In this document: piece after piece, positions 1-10,729 of the stretch | Layout: every line of letters starts with the position of its first letter | Position numbering within the stretch: position 1 is the first letter of the stretch | Assembly (NCBI GenBank): GCA_900617975.1 | Contig: UZAE01013867.1 | Location: 1-15,290, forward strand | Length of the DNA stretch: 15,290 bases | From: Rodentolepis nana | Lineage: Eukaryota; Platyhelminthes; Cestoda; Cyclophyllidea; Hymenolepididae | Direction of reading: 5' to 3' | Translations under genes and position numbers: made by a program | The notes under the pieces: generated by a model | Seen by the model: only the letters and a program-made list of their open reading frames with translations | Told to the model about the DNA's origin: nothing | The model's database searches: none

Positions 1-36
1 TCAAAACGCCTGCCATTTGAAATAAATAAATATATT
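1..36 (+). mobile_element. 3' tail fragment of the SINE-like family
   Basis: The first bases are the end of the ~340 bp interspersed repeat described at 4131 and 14526: the conserved motif CGCCTGCCATTTG followed by an AAATAAATAAATA tail. The rest of this copy lies left of the window, so its length and target-site duplication cannot be judged. Confidence 0.8.
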
Positions 37-427
37 GAAATTTTGTTAGTTTAACGCCGAAGTTCAAGTATGCTTGAAGTGGGAACCCAACTAGTCCTTT
101 CTCATACTGAATTGCCCTTTGCACAATTTCTGCAACACATTTTGGAATGGACCAGTCATTGGAACTAGATCTTTGACAGTTTGAATCAGATGGCCAAAAG
201 CTGAAACGATGCTGTTAATGGTGAATGACGGTTTCTAGGCTCGTCATAAATGCGTATTAACAGTTGTTCTCCACTTTCTTATTTTACGTTGGCAACGAAG
301 AATTCCTTGGTTTAAATTTAACCTGTTAAGAGGGCGTTAACTGTTGACAGAAGTCTTTTTATATAGGAGGTATCTATTTAGAATATTAATGTTGGTCATT
401 TCGCAGCACTTAATGTCGTGGGTCAGA
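37..427. other. gene-free stretch
   Basis: AT-rich sequence between a repeat tail and the next repeat copy. I see no long reading frame, RNA gene or repeat of note. Confidence 0.6.
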
Positions 428-675
428 GTTGTATGATAGACTTACCTCCACGTGGTGTACCCTGAGCAACGTGTATCCATACGACAAAAAAGTCTATTAA
501 CTGGCAGTTGATTTTTCACTCCATACTACCCTGACCCCACTGTTTGCCATTTTTCATCACTTCGCAGTACTCATCTTACCTTTTCACTGCCTTTGTGTTT
601 ATCTCTCTCTTTTACATCTTTGAATCACTCTTATGTTCCACACCCTTCGACTTTCGGTTACTTGGATGTTTCTAC
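428..675 (+). mobile_element. SINE-like element, copy 1, 3' end missing
   Basis: This copy starts in the conserved head (ATAGACTTACCTCCACGTGG) and follows the family through the pyrimidine-rich middle to the stretch equivalent to 'cactttgatgttcc'. Similarity then stops near 675, and about 80 bp including the AAAT tail are absent. The 8-bp head stem ATAGACTT / AAGTCTAT is intact. Target-primed retrotransposition normally truncates 5' ends, so loss of the 3' end is better explained by a later deletion. Confidence 0.85.
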
Positions 676-1171
676 ATATTGGTATCTGAGATAAATGAAA
701 GGCTAGACAAATAATTATAGCGATAGATTCGACTCAATCTGCATCGACATTCAGTTCATTTAACCATAGCTTTGAGCCCAAGTTGAAACTGTCATGCTTA
801 CATCACCTTCACCGAGTCAGTTGTTGAGCTCTTATAGAATATCCGAGTTACCTGAAATATACGCCAGGTCTGCGGTTTGGAAAACATTTCGTCATGGAAA
901 ACCTTTCTTCTCAAATTCGCTTATTTACGTCTAGGTCCAGAAATTCATCTAACTAAATGGAAATTTTGACATTGCAAATCAAATACTCGCAACGTAAATT
1001 TGCAAAATGTAGCAAGCGAGAAATTAGTAAATTATTTCATAGAAAGGCATTCCGGAAACATCAATCACCTGTGATAAGTTGGAACAGAGTTAGAGGAAAG
1101 TAAATGCTAGAGTGATGGCCTTAGTGCTTCAAACCATGACGTTCCGATTATTCAGAACCCTTCTTTCCTTC
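676..1171. other. gene-free stretch
   Basis: AT-rich non-coding sequence without recognisable coding potential, RNA gene or repeat. Confidence 0.6.
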
Positions 1172-1506
1172 TATTTATTTATATCAAATGCCAGGCGTTT
1201 TGATAGTTACCATTAGTGCTTTAGCTGACTTCGGGCTTCACAGAGGGGAGGAGGAAGAACACCAAAGTGAGACAAATTAAAGGGGGGAGGGCAGAATAAT
1301 GATTCTCAGATGGTAAAGAGACAGACGGAAACAAAGGTAGAGAACAAGGTAAGGTGGGGTGGGTATTGTGGAAATGGAATATGACATACAGTTGGGTCAT
1401 GTTGGTTTAAAGTGAGAAGTCACCTGCCAGTTTCTTGACGTCTTTGGCGTATGAGTATACGTTACCCAGTGTCCACCACGAGGAGGTAAGTCTATCACGC
1501 ACCCCA
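1172..1506 (-). mobile_element. SINE-like element, copy 2, full length
   Basis: The whole element can be followed on the minus strand, from the head near 1506 to the AAATAAATAG tail at about 1172. The head stem is broken here: the right arm has decayed to AGACGTCAAG. The C-rich spot of the 3' half holds a short C run. Possible target-site duplications are weak: AGAAGGA-like sequence after the tail against AAAGAAGGAGAAT before the head. This copy therefore appears older than the copies at 12114 and 14526. Confidence 0.88.
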
Positions 1507-1541
1507 TTCTCCTTCTTTGAATGCACACAGACTGACCTGTT

Positions 1542-1569
1542 GGGTGGGTGGGTTGGGGGGGGGGGGGGG
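1542..1569 (+). repeat. G-quadruplex-type tract, (TGGG)n plus poly-G
   Basis: Three TGGG-type units run into an uninterrupted G run of about 15. The pattern satisfies the classical four-run G-quadruplex rule. It lies just outside the head of the copy at 1172-1506, not inside it. Confidence 0.75.
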
Positions 1570-1729
1570 AGGTTGTGGCAGTGTTTTGTCCGGTTTTAAT
1601 TAATACCATTGAAAATAAGGTTGTTGTGGCGAATTCACCATTATATTCCCTTTCTCGGGCAATTAACACCCCCACCCTACTCCAATTGATTTTGGTATAA
1701 AATTATTGGTTGAACAGAGGAGGCAGAGG

Positions 1730-1747
1730 GAGAGAGAGAGAGAGAGT
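1730..1747. repeat. (GA)n microsatellite
   Basis: About nine GA repeats in a purine-rich stretch. Confidence 0.9.
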
Positions 1748-3000
1748 GAAGTCATGACCATTGTGGGAACACATTAAGGCATCCCATGGTATAGCCATTT
1801 TTATTATCTAAATTAGGTGTTGAAGCATCACCTTTAAATCACATCATCTCAAAATACAGTAGGATATAAGTAGAGGGAAATGCTGTGGTGGACCAATGGG
1901 GAATGGAATGATTGCGGAGGAGTGAAGGAAGATGAGAAGGGGGAGGGGGGAGGGGTGAAAAGATTCCAGATAAATGACAATCATGAATTTTTTGACACAA
2001 TTCACAACTGCGTTTTAGTCAGCGGATATGCGCAGTAGAACATTACCGGCTTCACGGAAAAGCACGGCTCAATCGATAGGAAGTGACATATTAACGTGAC
2101 CCAAATCTGACAAGTAGATCGAGGCGAGGTAACTGACACCTCTCCATAAAACAGTGCTCCAGTAAAGATGCCACTAAATTGTTGCGTTTTTCCCTAATGC
2201 CCTCCTTTACTCAATTTGGTTGTTTCTTTTTTTCTGTTGAATAAGTAAGTGGAAAGAACGCTTGAGGAATTCGTGTCAGAACTTTTGTTTTACCTACGTC
2301 AGATATTCAACTCAAAAAAAACGGTGCAATAATTTGTCGCGAGGCGTTTATAGAGTTGGGTGCATTACGAGAGGTATTCACCATAATTTAATTCCAGGAG
2401 ATGTAGTGGTCAAATTGGAGATGGCGAAGCAACGCGCTCATTGTTACGCAACTCATGATCCTGCTAATAAACTCAGCTGATTAATCCTCTAGGTCACCTT
2501 TGTTATATTGAAGTGCAATTAATGTTGGCGGGAAATGAAAATCTGTTCACTCCAATTTTAGGTAACGCAATTAGATACTGACAATTTTAAACTTCTAAGT
2601 CTGAAATAGTCATCAGACTGAGAGGTTACATTCCAACCCTGAATTGCATGCAAATATTTGAGAACCACACAAAGTATTCACATTTCACATTATTACACCA
2701 AAACGCGCGATTTAAGCAAAATAAAGCCAATCATTTTAAGTTTTATAATGCTGGACTAAACTTCTATCCACGTCATGCTCAAGTTCCATCCTCGTTTGGA
2801 AAGTGGTATGGTCATTGTAACCAGCCAACCAAGCAATACCAGCCCATATTAAGAAAAGCCATTCGAGCATTAATAGCATTGAACTCAATTTGGTGAGCAT
2901 AAGGACTGGGAATAAATCTAGAAGCGCTTAAGTGCGTAGAAGCCTACTACGCATTTCAAAAATCAGAATGTCAATAATTGAAAGCAGGCCACATTGGAGT
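1748..3000. other. gene-free stretch with no supported coding exon
   Basis: This stretch is AT-rich and non-coding. It has a purine/G-rich tract at 1939-1955 (runs of 5, 6 and 4 G). Two open frames of about 70-80 codons on the plus strand (2262-2480 and 2648-2896) have low-complexity AT-driven composition and no family signature that I recognise. I treat them as chance frames. No RNA gene was seen. Confidence 0.55.
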
Positions 3001-3015
3001 GTACAATAAGTGGTG

Positions 3016-3039
3016 GGGGCGGGGGGGGGGNGGGGGGGG
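3016..3039 (+). repeat. poly-G tract with an ambiguous base
   Basis: Five G, a C, ten G, an N at 3031 and eight more G, followed by a long purine-rich stretch to about 3120 that also holds GGAGGAGGGG-type runs. The N shows that the assembly could not resolve the homopolymer length. Confidence 0.85.
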
Positions 3040-3120
3040 AGAAAAACTGAAGGACTAAATAGACGGAATAAAAAGACGTAAGAATGAAGATCAAGGAGGA
3101 GGGGTGGGGGGAGGGGATGG

Positions 3121-4130
3121 ATGCGAGAGCCAACCATATGGGGGAGAGCAGCCAACACAGAAAATTACCTTCGAAATAGTTGTATGAAGTGTGCGGATTT
3201 AACCTTGAAATGGAGCATAGAAATCGCCTGGGTAGCGTGAAGAGGAGTAGAAAGCATGACACACACGCGTGTCACTGTGTTTGAGTGAAGATATTTTTTG
3301 AGCAAATTTCAAGACAAGCTAGTATCGTACAACTGCCTCAAAAGGAGGTAGAAGCAGATTAAGGTTAGGCCCCATCAACTTGGCCAAAATTGGTTTAAGG
3401 AAAATTGCAGACCTAAATGACTGCAAGCCCGATTACCTTAATTAAGTCTTTTAGATGTTCATGGGGGGTAATTTAAAGGAATAGTTATGATTAAATTCGC
3501 GATTAAGCAGGATGTCGAAGCCGGTTTCCACTCGCCATTGGGTCCAAGAATCTGCTTTGAAGGTGACATTCTATACGGTCGTGAATACAGTCTTAGATAA
3601 ACAAATTGAGACAGGGTTAATAGCTGCACAAATTCCTACACACCTCGTAGCAATGCCGTAGGAAATAGACAGAACAGAAAAGAGAAAAAGGTGAGAAAGT
3701 AGACAGAAGGAAGATAAAATGAAGCCTAAAGGGAGGGAAAAGATGACAAAATAGATTTGTGGGACAAGAAACTAGTTAAATAAAAGTCAAATTGAAGCGA
3801 AAAACGATTTAAAAGAGTAAGACAAAAGTAACCCCACCCCTCACACCTCCCTCACCCCCCCCCCCCCCATCAGCCCACTCATAGTAGCAAATAGCAAAAT
3901 AAAGTTGACTACTGTCTGGACTTATTTATAGTAATAGTCCCATTCGTGATGGCCAGAATTCATGTCTGGCTGTGGCATGTGATCGACTGGTTAATTGGGG
4001 TCTCAATTAGAGAAGTTCGTCGTGTTGGCATTCTCATTTATCTACAAAAATACTCGCATTTCAGATCGAGCTTCATATCGTCCACTAGGCCAAGGTTCCC
4101 CCCAAAGACAATGATGATATCTCTCTCTGA
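3121..4130. other. gene-free stretch
   Basis: No supported gene. A 37-codon open frame at about 3487-3600 on the plus strand has a less AT-skewed composition than its surroundings but no recognisable motif. A run of 14 C lies at 3855-3868. Confidence 0.5.
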
Positions 4131-4434
4131 GGGGTGTGCGATAGACTTACCTCCACGTGGTGTACCCTGGGTAACGTAAACTCATACGGCAAAAAAAGTC
4201 TATTAACCATCACCCCACTGTATGCCATATTCGACTACTTTCACAGTACTCATCTTACCTCTTCTCGGCCTTTGTGTCTGTCTGACTCACATCTGTTAAT
4301 CATTATTCTGTCCCCCTCTCGACTTTTTGTCACTTTGATGTTCCTCCTCCTCTCTGTGAAGCCCGAAGTCGGCTACAGGGCTGATGATAACTATCAAAAT
4401 GCCTGCCATTTGTTATAAATAAATAAATAAATAA
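4131..4434 (+). mobile_element. SINE-like element, copy 3, full length
   Basis: It starts with GGGGTGTGCGATAGACTT, the start shared with the copy at 12114, and ends in an (AAAT)n tail. The head stem ATAGACTT / AAGTCTAT is perfect. The middle is pyrimidine-rich and is followed by the tail domain with GAAGCCCGAAGTC, CTGATGATAACTATCAAAA and GCCTGCCATTTG. The C spot is short here (five C). About 35 bp of the mid-head are missing relative to other copies, around the 'gacttctgacttcaaac' part. I could not find clear target-site duplications. Confidence 0.9.
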
Positions 4435-5300
4435 TAGATAATAAAATTTGGAATATTCCAAATATATTGATTATTTTTTTAGTATCCTACCCCCCCCCCC
4501 TCACTTTATGCCCAATCTTTTCCACAATGAAAAAAAGGAAGCACATTTTATCATTCCCATGGATACCATAATGATTGGCGATATGTACACACCTACACAC
4601 ACCCACATACACATTGAGGAATTTGGTGAATGACCTGGTTATGGGCCAAGGGATGTGCTGCTTGATGTTATCTTAAGACGAGGAAGGCTTGAAAAATTTC
4701 ACTTCCTGCCTGGCTGTCGCTTATCTCTGTGTGGCTTTACACGGAGATTACCCAACATGTACCCTTTTTTCTCCATAACACGGAAATGTAATTTTGAAAT
4801 ATACTTCAAGAAATGATGTTATTTCCAATGTGGCGGGTGAAATTGTTGGGCCAACAGTTGTTGTAACCTCGAAATGAGAAAGGAGGCAATTCAAGGTTTG
4901 AACAATTATTTCATTCCGGGCGTAATTATCTGTCTTCTCGTTTAGAAATGCTAAAAATGTATTAAATACATTTGACTACTGAAAATATCCAATGATTTGG
5001 GTAAAAATTACCCTGTTATTTCAACCAATTAATGTGAAAAGGAGAACTAACAACAAAATTATAATCATTTCTCTACTAACAACAATGTCAACACATATTA
5101 GTAGAAATTTTAATCACATGTTGACATCTAAGGAAGATAAATGGCGTACTCAGAAACTTCTAGCCAAGTTCATGAATGATTGGCTACTTTTTTTAAAAAT
5201 TTCATAAAGGAGCAAGAAGTGGGGACTGTAAAGAGTTCAATAACACTGTGCAAATTCCAAAACCAATCGAGTATTTCATGCGCCCAGTAAGGTTGCTACC
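4435..5300. other. gene-free stretch
   Basis: AT-rich non-coding sequence. It contains a run of 11 C at about 4490-4500 and a short CA-rich imperfect repeat around 4590-4615. Short open frames here show no family signature. Confidence 0.55.
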
Positions 5301-5339
5301 GGGCTGTGGGGGGTAGGTGGGTGGGGAGGGGGGAAAGGG
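5301..5339 (+). repeat. G-quadruplex-type tract
   Basis: At least five runs of three or more G separated by one- to four-base loops (GGG, six G, GGG, GGGG, six G, GGG). This is a dense potential G-quadruplex on the plus strand. A second one follows at 5396-5418. Confidence 0.8.
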
Positions 5340-5395
5340 TTAACTGAATCCATGACCTAATTCAATTCATTCGTCCAAAAGCATATTGAACCGAG

Positions 5396-5418
5396 TGGGA
5401 GGTGGGGGAGGGGGGGGG
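5396..5418 (+). repeat. second G-quadruplex-type tract
   Basis: Runs of three, two, five and nine G within 23 bases, about 60 bp after the previous tract. Confidence 0.75.
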
Positions 5419-6433
5419 AGTAACGTTAAAGTACTTTTTCACCAGGCAACTGGTGGAAGGAAAATCAAATTTGGGCAGGAGGGAACAGTAGGGTTTCTAT
5501 TCGCTGATCAGCAAATAAAAAATTTTGAATAGCATAACTTCAAAGCTTGCACAAACTAATCTTCAGCTGTGAATGGGTCAATAGAACAAAGTGTTAAAAG
5601 AAAACGAGGAATTTGAGCCAATTCTATGATATTATAAGAGAAGACGCTGAAATTCCTAATCAGTTTCTTTTGAATCCTTAATATCATTGGCCATTCACTA
5701 AGTTGTGGCAAGTTCTCTGCTAAAAACTCATTTTTTTGACGGTATATATGCGCAGGTCTATCAAAAGCCCATCAAGAACTGTCAGAAAAACTAGCTGTAA
5801 GCTAATCTGATTGTATAATTTTAAACTTTGCAAAAGCAATTTTAGGCAAATTTAAACAATCTTCGCAGTTTCCCTATTAATAGAATATTAAAATAATCGG
5901 CAAGCTATCATCTAAATTTAATTTAGCAAAAACAAGTTAACGCAACAAGAGTTCACTTTTTTACCCCGAAAAGTAAAGGATAAATTTATTTAATTTATGA
6001 CGCAAATTTCAATAAACTTTGCAATTAAGTATAAATGAAGTCACGTGCAGAAAGTTTTAAACACGAAGGGTTTATTCTTAAATGACTACATATTTTGAAA
6101 GTTAGTCACTTCCACGCCCCTTAACTAAACAAGCAAGTAAATGTATATGTATATAAGTATAAAAGGCAATTAGGAATCAAGACACTACTACTTTTGTTCA
6201 AAAATAGTCACCGAACACTCTAGGAAACTAGCGTACATCATAGACCCAGCCAATCGCATCAATTAGAATGGAAGCATCAAGGTCAATCGTCACCATCATC
6301 AAACTTGGTACAAAATTGGGCAAAGCTGGGCGAGTGTAATGAAAAAAAGACAGCCGTCTTCCTCTCCTGAGTTCATGATACACACAGGCGGCTTAGAAAA
6401 AGGAAACAGAGAAAGAGGGCAAGACTATAGACA
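5419..6433. other. gene-free stretch, probably holding the 3' UTR of the channel gene
   Basis: Strongly AT-rich. On the minus strand this is the sequence downstream of the channel stop codon at 6477, so part of it is probably the 3' UTR. No other gene was seen. Confidence 0.5.
6071..6076 (-). promoter_or_regulatory. candidate poly(A) signal AATAAA
   Basis: AATAAA on the minus strand, about 400 bases after the stop codon of the DEG/ENaC exon. Another AATAAA lies at 5985-5990. The hexamer is common by chance in AT-rich DNA, so this is a position argument only. Confidence 0.3.
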
Positions 6434-6447
6434 GTGTGTGTGTGTGT
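6434..6447. repeat. (GT)n microsatellite
   Basis: Seven GT units, immediately downstream of the channel stop codon and so probably in its 3' UTR. Confidence 0.85.
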
Positions 6448-6476
6448 AAGGGCCGATGAGATATGAAGGCTCTTTG

Positions 6477-7163
6477 TTATTGGATAGAAACGGGAGTGGT
6501 TATTCCGTCAATATCCAATAATACTGTAAGATCACAATCGGTGGAAGGCAAGGATTCCTGAATGGGGCACATCCGTTGGGCATTTTTGTAAAGGAAAATC
6601 GGGCTATCTTCGGAGTTGGGAACACAGTGTGGGGCATAGGATTCTCCCCTACAGAGAGCTATTGATTTCGACAATCGGCCTAAATTCTTCTTCTTCCTAA
6701 TTCGCGTAGATCTTCTTCGAATCCACCTATTCCAAAATCGATAGCAGGACTCAAGAAGCTCAAATATCACAAGACAGGAGAAGCCAAAGAAGAATGAGCT
6801 CAACCCGCCAACTTCAGAGAAGAATTTGGCTAATCCGAATAGTTCCTCCTCGGTATTTTGAGTGACCGCATCCTGTTGAACGAAGCTCACTTGAATGCTG
6901 TCCTGAGTGGTGGCATTGGGATTCTCCATTTTATTGTTCCTTTGGTAGGTTGCCGTGTTGCAGGCGTAGGGACATTCTGCGGCATCCACAAGCATAATCT
7001 GTTGCTCATAAATACAACTGTGAACGCAATCTTCCCTAGTGAAATCAGTTTGAGCGGGATTGAGGAAGTGTCCCCTTCCCCAGGATCGAAGTAGCTCAAG
7101 GGGACAATAGCAGTTGCATTTATCATGAAGATATTCACAGGTCTTCTTCCATTGGCAAGCAGC
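6477..7163 (-). CDS. DEG/ENaC-family sodium channel, last exon (C-terminal 228 residues)
   Basis: Members of this family are trimeric, usually amiloride-sensitive cation channels of the plasma membrane. In arthropods they are the pickpocket proteins, used in touch, salt, water and pheromone sensing. The exon opens after a minus-strand acceptor (ATTCATTAG, AG at 7165-7164). It reads AACQWKKTCEYLHDKCNCYC, the cysteine-rich block that follows the YSQ-x-x-C motif in the family. Next come paired cysteines (CVHSC) and ECPYACNTATY, like the ASIC C-x-x-PCN-x-T-x-Y stretch, then an NAT glycosylation sequon. The second membrane segment (about exon residues 113-138) contains EVGGLSSFFFGFSCLVIFEL. Its GFS (6785-6777) is the G-x-S selectivity-filter motif, followed by the conserved acidic residue. 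A basic stop-transfer stretch (RRRSTRIRKKK) and an ~80-residue cytoplasmic tail lead to a TAA at 6479-6477. No frameshift or stop interrupts it. The family call is secure, the subtype and ligand are not. Confidence 0.88.
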   Translation of the reverse strand, partial: AACQWKKTCEYLHDKCNCYCPLELLRSWGRGHFLNPAQTDFTREDCVHSCIYEQQIMLVDAAECPYACNTATYQRNNKMENPNATTQDSIQVSFVQQDAVTQNTEEELFGLAKFFSEVGGLSSFFFGFSCLVIFELLESCYRFWNRWIRRRSTRIRKKKNLGRLSKSIALCRGESYAPHCVPNSEDSPIFLYKNAQRMCPIQESLPSTDCDLTVLLDIDGITTPVSIQ

Positions 7164-7307
7164 CTAATGAATACATATAAAAATATAGAGTCAATTGGTT
7201 ATAGACAGTCTTTTGAACATCACAAGTGGTGGATTCAATATAAATCAGAAAGTTGTTGGCTTGATAACTGTTTGCAATTCTGAAACCCGTCTTCTGTCTC
7301 CCTGATT

Positions 7308-7648
7308 ATATTTATTTATTTATAACAAATGGCAGACGTTTTGATAGTTATCATCAGCCTTTTAGCTGACTTCGGGCTTCATAGAGAGGAGGAATATCAG
7401 GGTCACATAAAGTCGCGGGGAGGAGGGGGGGGGGGNGGGGGGGGGTGTGGAAGAGTGATTCACAAATGTAAAAGAGATAGACGGACACAAAGGTAAAATG
7501 AGTACTATGGAAGTGGTGGAATATGACATACAGTAGGATCATGACAGTTTGAAGTGAGAAGTCAACTGCCGGTTTATAGACTTTTTTGCTGTATGAGTAT
7601 ACTTTGCCCATGATGCCCCACGTGGAGGTAAGTCTATCGCTCACCCCA
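7308..7648 (-). mobile_element. SINE-like element, copy 4, full length, inside the channel intron
   Basis: This is a complete copy in the same orientation as the host gene, ending about 145 bases before the last exon. The head stem ATAGACTT / AAGTCTAT is perfect and the tail is TATAAATAAATAAATA. It is flanked by an 11-bp direct repeat with one mismatch, TCTCCCTGATT at 7297-7307 and TCTCCTTGATT at 7649-7659, read as a target-site duplication. The C spot has expanded to about 20 C on its own strand (7425-7445 as G, N at 7436). Confidence 0.92.
7425..7445 (+). repeat. expanded homopolymer inside SINE copy 4
   Basis: A G run on the plus strand with one unresolved N at 7436. It sits at the internal site where other copies hold only a short C run. 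Confidence 0.9.
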
Positions 7649-10417
7649 TCTCCTTGATTTCAACTTATCAGAATATACCAAGGTGCTGTGCAGTCAAGAC
7701 ACGTTCTATCCCAATCCACTAGGGCGCTATAAACTCGCAAAAAATTGGTCTAGCAAATGACAATACACTTAACCAAGCAAAATGTCTGAATGAATTCCAT
7801 TTTTCTCTCATAATAGGCATCTTTGCCTGCCATTAATAAATGATAAGCCTGTTCTTTTATATTAGGAAATTACAAAATGGTATAAACAATTATTTATGCC
7901 ATTAATCAGTCGAAATAGATTGATATTGATATTAATCCATTTGAACAAATCTTAGAATTTTAATTTCAGATTTTTAATGAAGTGAGAATCTGAGCAGTCT
8001 GCCTACGGTGACATTGTAACCCCCAATTTGTACATTTTCCAATGATGAGTACTTGTAGGCAATAAATTTTTTTTTCAAAGCATCATTTGAAAAATTGGAT
8101 AATCAAACCTCCTCAATTAGGTCAATAGAAAATAGTACGGAGAAGAACTATAAACGAAATTTTGACTTGAACGAACTCATAAGAATTTTATGCTTGATTA
8201 AAGGATTTCATAAGATGTCAAACTTTCGAATCCCATGAAGCCTGAAGACAACAGCTGTTCAAGTGGAAAGGTTAAGAGAGGAATACGTCTCAGAAATGAT
8301 GTCCAGATCACTAAGAACAGTCAGGCAAAGTGCAAAACCGCAGATTATTCAATGCGTCTCTGGTTAATTAACGAACAACAGACCAACGACAACTTATTAA
8401 CCAATCAATTAGTCTAACAGATCAACAGTGAGCTCTCTTATTGCATGATGTCCAATTTCCATTCCTACAATTCAATGATCGTAGAGAGATTTAGCTTGAA
8501 TCAAGTTACTATGTTTAACTAACTGAATTTTCGTTCTGTTATAGGTAGTTTCAATACGCCATAAACATACTTACCTTTTAATAATTTGCTTTTGCACAGT
8601 ACTACTCAGTGAACAATTAATGTTACGGAATTCACCTCCACGATGTTCATTGCTACCTGAAGGGTATTATTTATTCAAGAAGAGTTGATATTGCTGCCAA
8701 ATCAATGTCCATTCAAACAGTTTGTGGAATTTTATTCGAAGTATTAACTCATAAGAGAAAGCTTTAAAATGTTCGTTTTTGGATGTAAATACGCGCAGAT
8801 TTGAATCATATAAACTCCATTCACTTTCGTATTAAGAGGGCTATCGCTATTAAGAATTTTTAGTGGTGAATTATCTCTACACTAATCCTAAAACATCCTT
8901 CTTTGATTATCGATTCTAATTATTCCAATTTTAATTAAATCAAAATTGTTTTACTGAAGATGAATGGAAGTTCCGAAGGAAAAAGGCAAGTTTAAGATTA
9001 CTTTTAAAGAAATATTTGCCAAATTCTGAACTATCACAAAACTTTTACGAGTAATAAAAATGGCAAAACTTACAGGGAAGTTTATCAGCGCTTATTTTGG
9101 CCGTTCAAGGCGCTCAAATCGCTTCTTTTAAACGAATATACCAAGAGGTAATAAAGTCAATCCTGAGCAAATTATGTTGACTTTTGATATCTTTATTAAT
9201 ATCATATACTTTGCCATAAAAATGATGCGATCTACAGGTGAGGTTGCACTGGAAATCATAGACTTTAATTCTTTATGGATTCAAGGGCAAAACTTGTAAA
9301 TTTGATTATCGAAATATGAGATAAGGAACTTGCTGCCCAATAAAAATTGAACGATTCGAAGGCAAATATCAAAATTAATATCGATCTGCTGATCAATAAA
9401 TTCTTCACTACTCCCTTTCCGAAACTCAACTTTGCCTAGTTGGAGTCGTAATCATTTGGCGTTCAAAAATCTTTCCAATTACCATGGTTTTAAATGCAAT
9501 TAAAGTTAGTTTGAATTGGAAATAACTGATGGTGTTGAAATAACGCATTCAATGAAACGATAACATTTCTTAAATTTCCCATAATCTTAAAATTTCAAAC
9601 AGAGCGATATGATGGGATGATATAATCAATAAGACTATTAAGCAAGTAGACGAATTATCGCGATTGGATTAAATAGCCACTCGATCACCTCTGAACATGA
9701 ATTTAAAACAATTTAAAATCACGAAATCGAAACTTGTCAACTTTGAACAGGAAGTAGAAGTGGAGTTAACAGTCATGTGAAATGATATAGTGGAAATAAT
9801 AATGGCTGAATTCCTATTTAGTCTTCTTGCAACTACTCATCAAAATTCTATGCTTGATACGTCATTCTTTTTCATAATTGACTGAATATAAACCGAAACA
9901 ATATCGGCCTCTAATTCAATTAAAGTACTTCCTTAAAAATAAATAAGTAAATATAGTAAGGAGATTGAATCTTCCCACCTTTTCTTAAAATTAAGACTTT
10001 CATTTGACCCGATTACCACATAATCGCAAAAAAAACAGTCGTGGCGTTTTTCCTCAAAATTTGAAATGGAGGCTAATTAGTAGGTTAGACACCACTTCAA
10101 GCGACGAGGCAAAGTGGATAATATGGAGGTTCTGGATAATTGGAAGTGACATTTAAGGATTGCGTCTCTAATTTTTGGCTGAATTTATCCGACCAATGCA
10201 CAGCTTCAGTCTTATTTCAAAGAAAGATTGAATTTCATTAAGAAATTACTGTTTATCGGTCTAAAAATTTAGAGGGAGCGGAATTAAAGTACACTGGTGG
10301 AACAGCGAAACCACCGTTTAGATATTTTATCAGTTACTTGGCTCTGGAATACCGCTTTTGTATGACTTAGACCTTCCAAAACGCTGCCGTCCTTTCAATT
10401 ATGTTATTTAAGGAGCC

Positions 10418-10729
10418 AATAGACTTGCCTACTCGTGGTGCAACCTGGGCAACGTATACTGATACTGCAAAAAAAGTGTATAAACCAGCAGCTAACTTCT
10501 GACTTCAAACTACCATGACCCGACTCTAAGTCATATTCCACCACTTCCACAATACCCATCTCACCTTACCTTTTACTCTACTTCTGTATCTGTTTCTCCT
10601 CTATCTACGAATCACTCTTCTGTCCCCCCTTCTCGAATTTTCGTGAGTTTGATGCATCTCCACTCTGTGAAGCCAGAAATCAACTAATGGGCCAATTACA
10701 ACTAACATAAGGCCTGCCATTTGATACAG
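10418..10729 (+). mobile_element. SINE-like element, copy 5, old copy inside the channel intron
   Basis: This copy is antisense to the host gene. It starts at AATAGACTTGCC, lacking about 10 head bases, and ends at the CCTGCCATTTGATACAG tail, where the AAAT repeat has decayed. The head stem has one mismatch (AAGTGTAT). The flanks ATTTAAGGAGCC (10406-10417) and ATTTACGAAGCC (10730-10741) match at 10 of 12 positions, consistent with an aged target-site duplication. Confidence 0.87.

Noticed and set aside
1397..1675. 92-codon minus-strand open frame
   Set aside because: It overlaps the SINE copy at 1172-1506 and a poly-G tract. The proline run comes from the homopolymer, and the same 'protein' words recur in other SINE copies as repeat translation.
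2648..2896. 82-codon plus-strand frame in AT-rich sequence
   Set aside because: I recognise no domain, splice context or conservation signal. A frame of this length can occur by chance. A homology search could change this.
2928..3262. Two overlapping minus-strand frames rich in proline, leucine and phenylalanine
   Set aside because: They are translations of the polypurine/poly-G tract, run through an N, and have no family motif.
3487..3600. 37-codon plus-strand frame (begins MIKFAIKQDVEAGF)
   Set aside because: It is too short and without recognisable family. It could be an exon scrap or a transposon relic, but the sequence alone does not support it.
4134..4418. 94-codon plus-strand frame
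   Set aside because: It lies entirely inside SINE copy 3. The frame is not kept open in the other copies.
6858..7138. Frames on both strands overlapping the channel exon
   Set aside because: They are shadow frames of the DEG/ENaC exon, which has clear family motifs and splice borders.
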